In this document: positions 22,136 to 34,760 of the stretch, piece by piece
Layout: the number at the start of each line of letters is the position of its first letter
How positions within the stretch are numbered: position 1 is the stretch's first letter
Source of the DNA: Sciurus carolinensis
Taxonomy: Eukaryota; Chordata; Mammalia; Rodentia; Sciuridae
Direction: 5' to 3'
Length of the DNA stretch: 64,000 nucleotides
NCBI RefSeq assembly: GCF_902686445.1
Contig: NC_062232.1
Span: 72,991,440 to 73,055,439 of the forward strand
Notes under the pieces: model-generated
The model's database searches: none
Told to the model about the DNA's origin: nothing
What the model saw: the letters and a program-made list of their open reading frames with translations, nothing else
Made by a program: the position numbers and the translations under genes

Positions 22136-23864
22136 TTTAGTGGGAGTAATTTCTGAATAATTATCTCTATGAAGTAAATTCTGTGCTGGTGGTACATCTT
22201 AACTTCAAAAAAATAGACTTAGTGTAATCCAAGTGCTGATTTCAATTTGCAATGTTATTTGAAAGAAGATAGTACTGAAAGCCACAGTATTTATTTAAAG
22301 TTGAACCATATATCAACACATACTATAAATGGAATTACTAATGGTATGCACAACTCTATTATACCAGGAGGGATGTGGGTGACAAATGATATAATGTAGG
22401 ATGAAAGGATTGTACATTAATTGTTATGTAAAAATGAATTTGAAAATGGAGTTAAAATAAAGAAAATATAGAAGGATGACCAAACAAAAAAAGGAAGGAG
22501 TGTGGATGAGGAAGAGGAGACACAGATAAAAATGGGAAGAGAAAAGTGAGTGCAAAAGTAAAGGTTGATGTGGAATAGTTTATATAGGAGGGACTACATG
22601 TTCATTTCAATCAATAAATGCATTAATTACCTTTTAGAGGTTCAAATTTATTGTGATGAAGTTTTTGAAACAGTCTTTGATATCTGATGCTTCAAATTTT
22701 AGAAATTATCTTATATAAAATTCATTAAAATATAAATCATTTTTGCTCTGGTCTGAATTTGCCAGGTTATTTTGTGTAGAATTCTAACTCCTGCTTGCTT
22801 TACTATCTCTTCTGAAATATGTGGGTGTAGTCTACTTTTTCCCTTTCAGTGTGGTTTTGCTCTTTTGTCCAGGAGTGAGATTTTGAATTTTTCAGGGGAA
22901 ATTGCCAGCTCCTTCTTCTGCTTCATCTGTAGACTGAACTGGCTTAAAGTGTGCCTCTCATTCCAAGAGTCCTTCTCCATGTGCTATGCTTGAGGTTTGG
23001 TTTTGAAATTTTCTGTCTGAACCTCTTGAAATCCAGATTCCCACCTGCAATAAAACATGATCTTTATTCTACAAATCAGTCTTTCAATTTCAAATGGAAG
23101 TGTATTTGTTCTTCTCTATTTGCATAGCCCCACTATGGTCCAAATCTCTCTTCTATGCTCACATGAGAGTAAGTTTGGTCACCTACTTATCCAATGAAAA
23201 GTGTAGACTAAATAGCTGTTTGCTTTTGGACACTAAAAAAAAGCAAGTGTACCAAGTACAGGAGAAAAAAAAAGAAAATAAAAAGGAGAGAATAAAGAAA
23301 GGAATAACCGTGATTCTTGTAAAACAATGATAAACGGCAGGCATTCCAAGTCTGATCAATGTGTCCCTCCAAGGTGCCATTACTTTCCTAGTTCTAACCA
23401 CCTTTACTAGGAAGATTTGAAGGTCTCTGTTGGGCATTATTTTTTTCTCTCTCTGGCTTTTCTAAGAGTATTATCCTTTCATATTGTGTATATGTTGATT
23501 AGCACCTATTTTTTTCTTAAACTAGGTGGAAAATGATCTTTCTTTTAGATGGAGCAATGCTTCCCCTCCCACACTGAGTCACATCATACCCAACACTGCC
23601 ACCATCTGTTGCCTTTATATTTTTTCAATTCTAAAGAGTATTTTTGTTTTCTTCTGAATACTTACTCATTGTGTTTCCACCCTGTTTTCACCACTGTTCC
23701 CATATCTCAGTTTGCTATTGTAGAACTGCTGATTTAATTCACTCTTGTGGACCTGTTGTAATACTATGGATTCCTCTGAGCTACTGTCTCTTCTTCTCCT
23801 TGTTTATTCTTAATAAAAAATTTAAAAGGTGCATCTGCTATGAAAAACAGTAAAAGATTGCCTT
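22136..23864. other. No gene recognised; possible ancient L1 5' UTR remains
   Basis: About 1.7 kb with only short frames (under 90 codons). 22740-23080 has the T/C-rich texture of a reverse-strand L1 5' UTR, but I cannot confirm that. An A/G-rich run lies at 23235-23300. The rest may be single-copy. Confidence 0.35.
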
Positions 23865-24055
23865 AGCTATCTAAAAATATAATCACCTCATGACATATCA
23901 ATTTTACAGCTAGTTAAATACCCACAGTAATTGAAAACATGTTCTCAAAGAGACATTTGTACAGCCATGTCAGCAAAGCATCATTCACGTTAGCCAAATG
24001 GTAGAAAAAAACTCAAATGTCTGACAGCTGGATGACTAAAAAATTTATGGCATTT
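23865..24055 (+). mobile_element. Old L1 fragment, ORF2 C-terminal region
   Basis: 'gtaattgaaaacatgttctca', 'ttgtacagccatgtcagca' and 'catcattcacgttagccaa' follow the plus-strand ORF2 end of ancient L1M elements. Highly diverged and under 200 bases long. Confidence 0.65.
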
Positions 24056-24744
24056 TCTTAGTCTATTCAATAATCTATCACAAAATGTTAGATTTTTTAA
24101 TTAATAAAATATATAAATGTATTACTCAAAGATCTTAAGGAGAGAGACTTAACTTTGAATCAATTCTTGACACACTGCAGTAGGGATTAGGCATCCAGCA
24201 TCCTCACAACAGTTTCTCTTCCGCAGATTTCATGAATTGAAAATGCATGCCTGTTGTACTTATAAGGGTATACTTCACATGGGTCCAGTGGATTAACACA
24301 TGGGATGGAGAGCATTCTTAAAATGTGAGGAGTAGAAGCATGAGGATTCATTAGAATCCTCCTGCTGAAATACTTCTTTTGATGTAATTCTCCCACTTGC
24401 CTTGGCACTCTGGGTCTGTGGTGGGAATGGCAGCTTAATGAGCTCAAAATGTATTTGGAGTCATTCTTCCATTGTCATGATAAACAGCACCTGTCTTCTA
24501 CTGATCGCTGGTACTATGTATAATATGCTCAAGTGACTATACCCCTAGTGTTGTCTCCCAAACAACATTCTCATTCTTTACAACATGGACATGCTGAGAG
24601 TTTTTTAAATCATTAGTTCAGTTTCCTTTTGATTATAAGCTCCATTTTAAAATCATTTTTGTCTTTTGGCATTTCAATATAAGCAGTCAAGACAAGCTAT
24701 ACATAAATAACAGGTGAAAAAATATTCCACATTATTAGTTGTAT
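24056..24744. other. No feature recognised
   Basis: Mixed-composition intergenic DNA. An 86-codon frame on the minus strand (24447-24187) has no features I recognise and is probably chance or an old LTR. Confidence 0.4.
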
Positions 24745-25352
24745 TAATCAGAATTCTCTAGAAGAACAAAAACAACAGGATATATAAAATGATTACAGGG
24801 TGTATATATATGGGAATATGTATATATATATATATGATCTATATGTATATATGACATTCATTAGATTACACAACCAAAAGCTGGAAATGTGGAAATGGCC
24901 ATTTGCAGACTGGAGAGCTGGAGGAATTAGAGTTACTGAGTCCAAGAAGTTGAAGCCTCAGGAAAAGAGGAATCAATGATACTACCCCAGTCTGGGACTG
25001 AAGACCTAGAAATTCCATAGGGAGCTACTGGGCAGTGTCTTCTTTGGAACAGTGAAGTAGTCAACTTGAGTCTGATGTCCTCAAGTTGTTGCAGAAGCAG
25101 CCAATAACCTGTTTAAGAAGAATCAAGCTTGCATCTGATGCTGCTTCCAAGTTTTTCCAACTTTTGTTCCATTGAAGACTTCAAACTACTAGAGAGTACA
25201 GTCCATACTTAGGGTGGGTCACTGCTTTAGTTTGCTGCCTCACATGCCAATCATTTCTTGAAATACCCTCATTCAGGCACCCAGAAGTCTCTTAATCTTA
25301 GACATATCTTAATACAATGAAGTTGACAATTCAGATTAACCATTACACTAGC
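24745..25352 (-). mobile_element. ERVL-type (MLT2-like) solo LTR, minus strand
   Basis: The plus strand begins 'gtattaatcagaattctcta', then a TA-rich run (24800-24860), then 'tttgcagactggagagctgg'. It ends with 'gaagttgacaattcagatta'. In reverse this is the plan of the ERVL/MLT2-like LTRs common in placental mammals. No internal retroviral genes are attached. The family name is from memory. Confidence 0.55.
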
Positions 25353-25367
25353 CATTAACAGAATTAA

Positions 25368-25590
25368 TAATAAAGTCATAATAAAATGCCACTCACAAAA
25401 CTGTTAGATTGATTATGAGCAAAAAGATGAAAGATAACAAGTGTTAACTAAGAAAGAGAGAAAAGGGAACATTAGTACACTATTGGACTGCAAATTTTTA
25501 TAGCCATTATATAAGAGAGTTTGGAGGTTCCACAATATACTAATACTGAACTACCACAATATCCAGCAATTTTACTTCCAGGTAGGTATA
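25368..25590 (+). mobile_element. Old L1 fragment, ORF2 C-terminal region
   Basis: 'ataacaagtgttaactaaga', 'acactattggactgcaaat' and 'ccagcaattttacttcc' (25563-25579) follow the plus-strand L1 ORF2 end, in decayed form. No open frame. Confidence 0.7.
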
Positions 25591-25740
25591 CAGTGTGCTG
25601 CATAACAATATATTTGTCAACAACAGGCTGCATATTCAGTGGTGCTCTCATAAGATTATATAACCTAGTATGACAGTGTACCCTTCTTACTTTAAGTAGA
25701 CATTCATGGTTACATAAAAATAAAATTGTCTAATGAATTT
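25591..25740. mobile_element. Possible DNA-transposon fossil fragment
   Basis: 'tgctgcataacaatatattt' followed by 'ggtgctctcataagattata' resembles the terminal part of a widespread non-coding mammalian DNA transposon. I cannot name the family with confidence. It sits between an old L1 and the tail of a younger L1. Confidence 0.35.
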
Positions 25741-25824
25741 TATAATTTTTATTTATTCTTTTAGTTATGTAGAATGTATTTGACATGTATAAATACACAA
25801 CTTCTCATTCTTGTGGTTGTACAT

Positions 25825-26237
25825 TGTTTTAGTCAGCTATTTTTGCTGCTGTGACTAAATGATCTGAGGAATATTTATTTGAGGGATCATAGTTTCAGAA
25901 GCACTGCTCTATAGACAGCTGACACCATTCCTCTGGGCTCAAGGTGAAGCTGAACATCATGGTGGAAAAGTGTGGCAGAGTGAAGCAGTTCACATTATGA
26001 TCAAGAAACAGAGAGAGAAGCCTTCACTAGAAGAAACAAATATATACCACATAGTACACCCCCAATGAACCACATCCTCCAGCCACATCCTACCTGCCTC
26101 CAGTTACCACTATGTTAATCTTATCAGGAATTAATTCACTGAGTATCTTAAGGCTATAACCCAATTATTTCTTCTCTGAACCTTGTAACATTGTCTCACA
26201 CGTGAGCTTTTTGGGACACTGGATCCAAACCATAACT
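25825..26237 (-). mobile_element. MaLR (MLT1-like) solo LTR with perfect 5-bp TSD
   Basis: The plus strand runs from 'tgttttagtcagctattttt' through 'acatcatggtggaaaagtg' to 'ggatccaaaccataact'; in reverse this is a MaLR-type LTR. The pentamer tacat sits directly before (25820-25824) and after (26238-26242), and removing the LTR restores the L1 3' UTR sequence. A 5-base duplication is expected for ERVL/MaLR integration. No coding capacity. Confidence 0.88.
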
Positions 26238-26409
26238 TACATGATGTGGAGTTACATTGGTCATGTATTCATATATGAACATAGGAAAGTTATGTCAACA
26301 CATTTTGCTATCTTTCCTATTCCCTTCCCCCCTCCCTTCTCTACATTCCCCTTTGTCTAATCCAATGACTTCTACTCTTCCCTCCCCCACCTCATTGTGT
26401 ATTCGCAGC

Positions 26410-29400
26410 AGCATATCAGAAAGAACATTTGGCTTTTGTTTTTATAGGACTGTATTATTTTACTTAGCATGATAGTCTCCATTTCCATACATTTACTGCC
26501 ATAATTTTATTCTTTTTTATGCCTGAATAATATTCCATTGTGTACATGTATACCACATTTTCTTTACCCCTTCATCTGTTGAACGGCACCTAGGTTGGTT
26601 CCATGTCTTTGCTCTTGTGAACTGAGCAGCTATAAACATTGATGTGACTGCATCACTATAGTATGCTGATTTTAACTACTTTGGATTTATGCCAAGAAGT
26701 GAGACAACTGGTTCAAATGGTGGTTTCATTTCAAGTTTTCTGAGGAATCTCAATAGTGCTTTTCAGAGTAGTTTCACCAATTTGAAGTATGACTATTAAT
26801 GTATTGCCAGCATTTATTGTTACTTGTATTCTTGATAATTGCCATTCTGACTGGGGTGAGATGAAATCTCAGGTAGTTTTAATTGATTTTTCAAATTGCT
26901 ACAGATGTTGAACATTTTTTCATGTATTTGTTGACCAATCATATTTCTTCTTCTGTGGAGTATCTGTTTAGTTCTTTGCCTATTTATTGATTTGTTTAGT
27001 TGTCTTTTTGATGTTAAGTTTTTTGAGTTCTTGTACATCCTGGAGATTAATGCTCTATCTGAGGTGCATGTGGCAAAGGTTTTCTTCCATTCTGTTGGCT
27101 CTCTCTTCATGTTCTTGATTGTTTCCTTTACTGTGAAGAAGTTTTTAGTTTGAAACCATCTCATTCAGTGTTTGTTGATTTTACTTCTTGTACTCTTGGA
27201 GTCTTACTGAGGAATTCAGTCTCTAAGAGGACATGATGGAGATTTGGGCCTGCTTTTTTTTTTCTACTAGGTATCTAATCTAATGCTGAGGTCCTTGATC
27301 CACTCTGAGTTGAGTTTTGTACACAGCGAGAGATATGGTGTTTACTTTTATTGTGCTACATAAGGATTTCCAGTTTTCCCAGCACCATTTGTTGAAGAGG
27401 CTGTATTTTCTCCAATTCATGTTTATGGCACTTTTGCCTCATATGAGATAACTGTATTTACATGAATTATTCTCCATGTCTTCTGTTCTGTACCATTGCT
27501 CTTCATGTCTGTTTTGGTGTCATTATCATGCTGTTGTTGTTATTATAACTTTGTAGTACAATTTAAGGTCTGGTATTGTGATGTCACCTGCATCACTTTT
27601 CTCGCTGAGAATTCTTTTGGTTATTCTCAGCTTCTTATTTTTCCAAATATATTTCTTGATTGATTTTTAGATTTCCATGAAGAACATCATTAAAATTTTA
27701 ACAGAAATTGCATTAAATCTGTATAATGCTTTTGGTAGTATGGCCATTTTCACAATATTAATTCTGCCAATCCAAGAACATGTGAGATATTTCCATCTTC
27801 TAAGGTCTTCAATTGCTTTCTTTAGTAATTTATACTTTTTATTGTAAAGCTCTCATACCTCTTTGTTACATTCATTCCCAAATGTTTTATTTTATTTTAT
27901 TTTTTTAGGCTACTGTGAATGGAATAGTTTTGCTAATTTTTCTTTCAACTGATCCATCACTGGGGTATAGGAGTGCAATAGATTTATGGGTGCTAATCTT
28001 ATAATCTGCTACATTGCAGAATTCATTCATGATTTTATGGACATCGCTGTCTTGTTCCTGCTTTTAGAGGAAATGCTTTCATCATTATTTGGAATGATGT
28101 TGACCTTGGGTTTAGCATATAAAGTTTTACAATATTGATGTATATTTCTACTATTCCTAGTTTTCCTAGTGTTTTGAAAATGAAGGGTTGCACTAATTTG
28201 TCAAATGTCTTTTCTGCATCTATTGAGATGATCATGTGATTCTTGTTTTTAAGTCTACTGATGTGATGAATTACATTTATTAATTTCTGTGTGTTGAACC
28301 AACCTTGCATCCCTGGGATGAACCCAACTTGATCATGGTGCACTACCTTTAAATATGTATTTTGTATGCAATTTGCCATAATTTTATTGAGAATTTTTGC
28401 AACTATATTCATCAGGGATGTTGGTTTGAAGTTTTCATTCCTTGATGTGTCTTTGTCTGGTTTTGGTATCAGAGTGATACTAGCTTCATAGAATGAGTTT
28501 GGAAGAGTTCCCTTCTTTTCTACCTCATGGAATAATTTGAGGTGTATTGGTGTTAATTTTTCTTTGAAGATCTTGAAGAACTCAACTGAGAATCCATCTG
28601 ATCCTGGGCTTTTCTCAGTTGGTAGGTTTTTGATGTCACCTTCTATTTCATTCCTGGAAATTGATCTGTTTAAATTGTGCATGTCCTCTTTATTAGTTTG
28701 GTTAGATCACATGTCTCTAGAAATTTGTTGATGTCTCAAGACTTTCTGTTTTATTACAGTATAGAATTTCAAAATAGTTTCTGATTATCATCTGTGTGAT
28801 AGTGTCTGTAGTGTCTGCAGTGATATTTCCTTTTTCATCTCACATTTTAGTAATTGAGTTTTCTCTCTTTCTCATTGTTAGTGTGGCTGAGGGTTTATCA
28901 GCTTTATTTATTTATTCAAATTACCAATTTTGTGCTTTGTCCATTTTTTGAATTGTTTCTTTTGAAATTTAAAGGATTTTAGCTCTGATTTTAATTATTT
29001 CCTGTCTTCTACTGCTTTTGATATTGATTTGTTCTTCTTTTTCTAAAACTTTGCCATGTAATGTTAGGTCATTTATTTGACTATTTTCTGTTCTTTTAAT
29101 GAATGATCTCAATGCAATGAACTTTCCTCTTAGAATTGCCTTCATACTGTTCCAGAAATTTTGATATGTTCTATCACTATTCTCATTTACCTCTAAATGA
29201 TTTTTTAAAAACTTTAATCCCTGATTTCTTCTGCTTTCCATTGGTCATTCAACAGCATATTATTGAGTTGTCTGGTGTTAGAATAGCTTAAATATTTTAT
29301 TTTATTTTTGATTTCTAGTTTTATTCCATTGTAATCTGATAAAACACAAGGTATAATCTCTCTATTTTTTATTTGCTAGGAGTTTCTTTGTGGTCTAAGA

Positions 29401-30055
29401 TATGGTGTATTTTAAAGAAGGATCCATGTACTGCTGAGAAGCACATGTGCTCACTTCCTGATGGATGAAATATTTTATATATGTCTGTTAAATCTAAATT
29501 CTTAAGATTTTTTTCTTTCTTTCTTTCTTTCTTTTTTTTTTTTTTGTTCTTTAACTTCTTTATTTAATTTTAGGTTAGAGGACATATCCAGTGATGAGAG
29601 AGGCATGCTAAAGTCATCCAGTATTATTGTGTTGTGGTCTATTTAATTCTTGAAATTGAGAAGGTTTTTTTTTTTTTTTTTTGATGTAAGTAGATCTTTC
29701 ATTGTTTGGGGCATAAATATTTTAATCGTTATATTTTGTAGATATATAATTTCTTTAATGAGTATGAACTGTCCTTCTTTGTCCCTTCTGATTAACTTTG
29801 GCTTGAAGTCCATTTTATCTGATATGAGGATAGAAAACCCTATTTGTTCATGAGATCCATGTGAATAATATGGTTTTTTCCCCATCATTTTACCTTCTGT
29901 CTGTGAATGTCTTTGTCTGTGAGGTGAGTCTTTTGGAGACAGTGTTATTTTTTTGTCTTGATTTTAATCCAGTCTGCCATCTATATCTTTTGATCAATAA
30001 ATTTAGTATATTTACATTCAATTTTACTATTGAGAAAAGATTTTTTCTATATTAT
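26410..30055 (-). pseudogene. L1 ORF2 pseudogene with deleted polymerase core
   Basis: Endonuclease pieces lie near 29888-29643 ('DKMDFKPKLIRRDKEG'). The linker is at 29241-28969. The RT front half is an open 215-codon stretch at 28682-28035 ('[13 protein letters not shown]'-like start, '[10 protein letters not shown]', '[12 protein letters not shown]', 'GTRQRCP'). At about 28040 the sequence jumps over roughly 170 bases that in the sister copy (15893-16065) encode the FADD active-site block, so the reverse transcriptase is inactive. The C-terminal piece is near 27164-26820. The start region near 30055 has lost a clear ATG. Confidence 0.85.
29508..29548. repeat. (CTTT)n microsatellite plus T-run
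   Basis: Five or more cttt units followed by about 15 T residues inside the ORF2 endonuclease remnant, absent from the matching place in sister L1s. Confidence 0.9.
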
Positions 30056-30119
30056 TTTGATTAATTTCTGGTTTGCAGTTCAAATTAGTTTCTCCTTTGA
30101 TTGACTATTCTAGTGTAGG

Positions 30120-31067
30120 TCCTCTCTTTGTTTGTTTTCAGTTTTATTTTTTATTTCTTCTTCATCAAATATTTTATTGAGTATATTTTGCTGTACAGGA
30201 TTTCTAGTTGTGAATTCTTTAAACTTTTCTTTATCATGTAAGGTTTTTATTTTATCATCAGTTCTAAAGTTTACTTTGGCTGGTTATAGTATTCTTGGCT
30301 GGCACCCATTTTCTTTCAGAGTTGAGTATATATTATTTCAACATTTCTTGACTTTGAGGATCTGGGTTAAGAAATCAGCTGGGATATGGATTGGTTTCCC
30401 TCTAAATGTAACCTGTCATTTTTCTCTGGTAGTCTTTAAAATTCTATCCTCCTGTATTTTAGGCATTTTCATAACAATGCATCTTGGTGTGGGTCTGATG
30501 TAATTACGTATATATATGGGGTCCTGTACCCCTCCTGTATTTGATTTTCCATTTCATTCTTTATGTTTGGGAAATTTTCACTGAAAAGATTGTGCATTTA
30601 ATTGGCTTATATCTCTGAGCCTTGATCTATTCCAATAAATCTTAAATTTAGTCTTTAAGGTTATCCCGTATTTCTTGAATGTTCTCTTCACGGTCTTTTA
30701 GCATGTTTTCTCCATAGTCAACGTTATTGTTGAGATTATATATTTTCTCTTCAGTTCCTGAGACTCTGTCTTCCAAGTGGTTTAGTCTGTTAGTGATGGT
30801 TGAATTGTAATTTGGTTTATTGTTTCCTTCACTTCAAAGATTTCTGTTTGATTTCTTTTCAGAATCTCTGTCTTTTTTGAAGTGATGTTTCACCTCCTGA
30901 ATTTTATCTCTGATTCCACTCCTTACATTGTCCTTTTCCTTGCAGGACAGTTTATTCATGTACATTCTAAACTCCTTCTCTGACATTTCTTCCAATGTGT
31001 TTTCAATTAATACTTTTATTGAATTATCTTTGTTTTTCTGGGGTGATCTGTTCCCTTTATTTTTCAT
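30120..31067 (-). pseudogene. L1 ORF1 pseudogene
   Basis: The N-terminal piece (31067-30834, 77 codons) carries 'TLEEMSEKEFRMYMNKL' and a Lys/Glu-rich coiled-coil beginning. The following coiled-coil and RRM parts are recognisable only across several frames. The C-terminal region ends near 30120. The family's usual length is about 330-340 codons; here it is broken by multiple stops. Confidence 0.8.
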
Positions 31068-31069
31068 GT

Positions 31070-32830
31070 TTTGTGTTTCTACCCATCTATGACTATGGAA
31101 ATGAGGTAGTAGAGATTCTACCCTGTGGACTTATAGTGTCCCTGAAGATTTTCAGTACATCACTGTTTAGATGGAGACACATAATTACAACAACCAATGT
31201 AAACAATACATAGCATTGAAGCAAATAGTTCCTGCTATGAAGTCTGCAGTGGTAATTGTCAAAATAGCCAGAAATGATATGAACATTTATTGCCTAAAAT
31301 AAAAACAGTAAGTATGCAAAAAGATTCACAATTTTGTATGGTGGACAGTGAGAGTATCAAAGTAATGTAGGATGTGATGGATATGATGGAAGAGGAGAAA
31401 AGATAGAAGTAAAAAATTAAAGGAAGAGTGACAGAAAGAGCAGTAGGGATTGGCTTTTAGGAGAAGAAAGAGAGAAAGAGAATCAAGGGAAACAGATAAG
31501 TGAGAGAAATATATGAAGTAAAAATTTAACAATAAAAATAAAATAAAATAAATGAAAATAAAAGATACAAAACTGAAATATACTAATCAAACATCCTAGT
31601 CCTCAAAATACTTATCCATGAAAAATAACTGACTTTAAAATTATATAAATGAGAAAAAACAAATAGGAGTATGTATAAATATCCATGAACCATTAATATT
31701 ATAATTAAACTGAGAAAAAATTGATTAAAAGTTAAAGAATTGCTTCCAATGGAGTAAAAGATTCTCAGCTTTCCTTCTCAGTAGTGTTATGTGGGTCATC
31801 TGGAGTGTGATATTTTCTGTACCCTCAGGGTGAGATTCCTAGGGGAACAGTGGTAATCCCATAGGTGGAACACCTAGAGACAGGATTTAGGCTTAGGTCT
31901 GCTCCTGGCTGTTCGTTGAATGCCAATTGATCTGAAGATTTTAAATCAGCTCATCTCTAGTGCCCAACATTTGCTGTTCCATGATGGAAAGTTGCACTCT
32001 AGGGATGTCCCCTGGGTTCAATTTATATGGTGGAGCCACCAATTCTTAGTCCACTCTGTCACTTGCAGACCCCACATCCTGGTCTCTTGGGTTCAGTTTC
32101 CAGACTCAATCTCTCCTGCCTCTGCCCTTTCAAATTCCTGGCCAGGTGCTTTTCTTCCAGTTGGTCTGGCAAATGACCAGATTGGAGGGGGAGAGGTGAA
32201 GTCAGTTGGGTTTCTATGACCAGTTGTCCCCTGTTAAAACCTCTCTCATATTTTATTTTTTCCTGGTCACTTAAGCACACTATGCAATGCAGTGTCGATT
32301 TGTTAGACCAGTATTTTGGGTGAAATTTGGGGTTGTTGGGAATCAGTTCTCAGCTGCCTACTCCCATGCTGCAGCTACAAAATGGTTCCTGCCTCTGTCC
32401 TCCACACATTTCCCGGAGAATTGGACTTCTTTCTAGCAGAAGGATATTGTTTAGTACACCTTTCAGTTTAGTGGTGAAATGTTGTTATCTCTAAACTCTC
32501 CATACCCAGATACATTACAGGCCTCTGAAAAATGTGGATTCCTTTAATTCCCTTATCCCTCTACTTTGCTCTCAGTGGGACTGGTCTGGCTGGTGCCTTA
32601 GGCCATGGCAGCAGCTGTGAACTGGGGATTTCTCATTTTATTATATCCAACCTCCTGAGTCACTGATCTGCTTTGAATATTCAGTACTAAATTTCAGTAA
32701 AGTCCCCCCACCACTATTTTTTGTTCTACCAATTTGCTGAGAAGCTGCCTATCTGCTTTCTTGATTTCAAACCACAAAGCAGTCAGGAAAATAACCATTT
32801 CTATTCTGTGATCTTGAAAACACCTCTACC
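31070..32830 (-). promoter_or_regulatory. Probable 5' UTR of the minus-strand L1
   Basis: Reverse-strand features include 'aaccattttgtagctgcag' (32374-32392 in reverse), typical of mammalian L1 5' UTRs, and a possible start near 32815 ('caagatcac' in reverse, one step from the CAAGATGGC-type start). It holds no long open frame. The part 31160-31780 is unexplained. Promoter activity is inferred from position only. Confidence 0.5.
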
Positions 32831-32884
32831 TAATGACATTTTTCAAAATGTATCCCTGACATTACATAATACTTGACTGTATAT

Positions 32885-33330
32885 TCAAAGAAATTTATAT
32901 CAATATTTTGAAACAACATCTGCACTCCCTTGCTCTTTGCAGGATGATTCACAATTACAAAGATGTGGATCAGACTAAGTATTCATCAATAGATGACCAC
33001 ATAAAGAAAATGTCATATATAAAGAATTGAATATTATTTAGTCACAAAATAAAATTCTGTCATTTGCCACAACACAGATAGACCTGTAGAACACTATGGT
33101 AAAGAAAATTAGGCATAGAAAGACAAATACTAAATGGCCTAACATGCATACTCAATATAAAAAAGTTGAGCACAAAGAAGTAAAGGATAGAAAGTGGTTA
33201 CCAGAGACCGATGGTGGGAAGAATGGGGAGACAGTTAATCAAAGATTTAAAAAGAGAAATTTTTTATCTATTTCACAGCATGAGTATTTTAATGATAATG
33301 TAGAAAATATTTCAAAATTAATAATACATT
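32885..33330 (+). mobile_element. Old L1 3' end fragment, plus strand
   Basis: 'acaaagatgtggatcagact', 'gtcatttgccacaacacaga', 'aggcatagaaagacaaatac' and 'gtggttaccagagaccgat' follow the ORF2 end and 3' UTR of ancient L1M elements. A 78-codon frame here (33096-33332) is chance. Confidence 0.85.
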
Positions 33331-33890
33331 AAATGTTCATGTCTCACAACAAAAAATATCAGTAGGTGATAGTTATGCAAATTAGCTTCTGTTAATCATC
33401 CCATACTATATTTAATAAAGACAGCAGTTACAAAATGGAGAGAACCTATGTTGTACCCTCAATACTTTGCCTAGATATTTCTTATATCAAATGTCCAATT
33501 TCATCACTCAGAAGCTCTACTTTCCATGAAACACTAAAATATGAGCATAATTCAGTCAAGTTCTTTGCCACTTTGTAATAAAGGTGTCCTTTCCTCCAGT
33601 TTCCAATAGTAATAGTACGTTCTTAATTTCTGAATGAAAACACAAAAGAACTTTATCATCTGTATTTCTACAAATACTTTCATCATTACCACTTAGAAAT
33701 TCTCTAAGAAGGCTGAGGCTTTCTCTTTGACTACCCTCTTCTTCTGAGTCCTCACCAAAATCACCTTTAATATTCCATTCACAGGAATACAGTTTTTTCG
33801 AGAATGTACCTCAGAAATATTCCAGCCTCTATCCTTTACTAAGTTTCAAAACCAGTACCACATTTTAGATATTTGTTATTGTAGCATTCA
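33331..33890. other. No feature recognised
   Basis: Intergenic sequence without open frames or repeats that I can name. Confidence 0.45.
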
Positions 33891-34760
33891 CCCAACTTCT
33901 CAGTACCAATTTCTGTCCTAGATTTCTCGGACTGCTGTAAAAAGTACCTTATACCAATAATTTATAAACAACATATGTGTTTTGCTCATACTTCTGAAGG
34001 ACTGAGAAATTCAATATAAATGTTCCAGTATATTCACTATCTGGAGAGGCCTTTTTTCATTGATGGCACTTTCATATTGCTGCAACATGCTCTACTGTTA
34101 ATTCAGTCCAGACTGGGAGGTGAGGGAATGGAGAAAAGGCAAACAGACACACAAATAGATTAAAAACTGGGTCTCTATGGTTGATCCTCTTTGGTAGGGA
34201 GGTAGTGATGTACAACAAGCTCAGCACATTTATTATATAGGTATAAACAGCAAAAGGATTTGTTTTGAGAAAGTTTCTTCAAAGTAAGTAGAACCAAGGT
34301 CAAGTACGAACAGCCCTATTATGAATATCAGCTTGTGCCCATAATTTCTACCCCCACACAGATGGAGTCTGAAACTCAAGATCAAGAACTGAATAGCTCC
34401 ATGTCTGGTACAGAACCTCCTATTGAACAGGGTGTCAACATAACAACTGGGAAATCTCAAATAGATGCCTTCACACCAAGAGTTCCCAAGAGAGGCATCG
34501 CCTCAGTAACAGGACAGTTCAAGACCCTTAATTCAGTAGTGGCTCCTGACTCCAAATGTCTTCTTATATTATATGGGATAAACTCCTTCAGGCCACTTTT
34601 AAAAAGTTACTAATTGCATTCATGAAGGTAGGGCCTTCATGAACTAATTATCTCCCAAAGGCTTTACCTGTTAATATTACTACACTGGGGATTAGATTCC
34701 ATTACAGGAATTTGGAGAGGGGCAAAAACATTTAGTAGATAGCAGGTACATTATAAAATA
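33891..34760 (-). mobile_element. Degenerate LTR region, MaLR/ERVL-like, possibly with a nested insert
   Basis: The left edge ('ctcggactgctgtaaaaagt', 'aatttataaacaacatatg') and the right edge ('tggggattagattccattac', 'ggaatttggagaggggc') match the two ends of a MaLR/ERVL-type LTR in reverse. The middle (about 34080-34600) does not fit and may be a second, unrelated LTR or insertion. A 92-codon plus-strand frame in the middle (34335-34613) has no features I recognise. Confidence 0.45.

Larger units (their letters stand above)
25741..32830 (-). mobile_element. Near full-length L1, minus strand
   Basis: Reading right to left: 5' UTR (about 32830-31070), ORF1 remnant (31067-about 30120), ORF2 remnant (about 30055-26410), and 3' UTR (about 26410-25741), which is interrupted by a MaLR LTR at 25825-26237. 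The motif 'gacttatagtgtccctga' (31129-31146) is the reverse of a block just upstream of ORF1 in the youngest L1 (61639-61656), confirming continuity into the 5' UTR. A (CTTT)n tract sits at 29508. The stretch 31160-31780 does not match the other 5' UTRs and may be an insertion. Confidence 0.8.

Noticed and set aside
30132..30503. 123-codon plus-strand frame
   Set aside because: Antisense shadow of the L1 ORF1 RRM/C-terminal region.
34335..34613. 92-codon plus-strand frame as a gene
   Set aside because: Falls in a degenerate LTR region, with no recognisable features or splice/promoter context.
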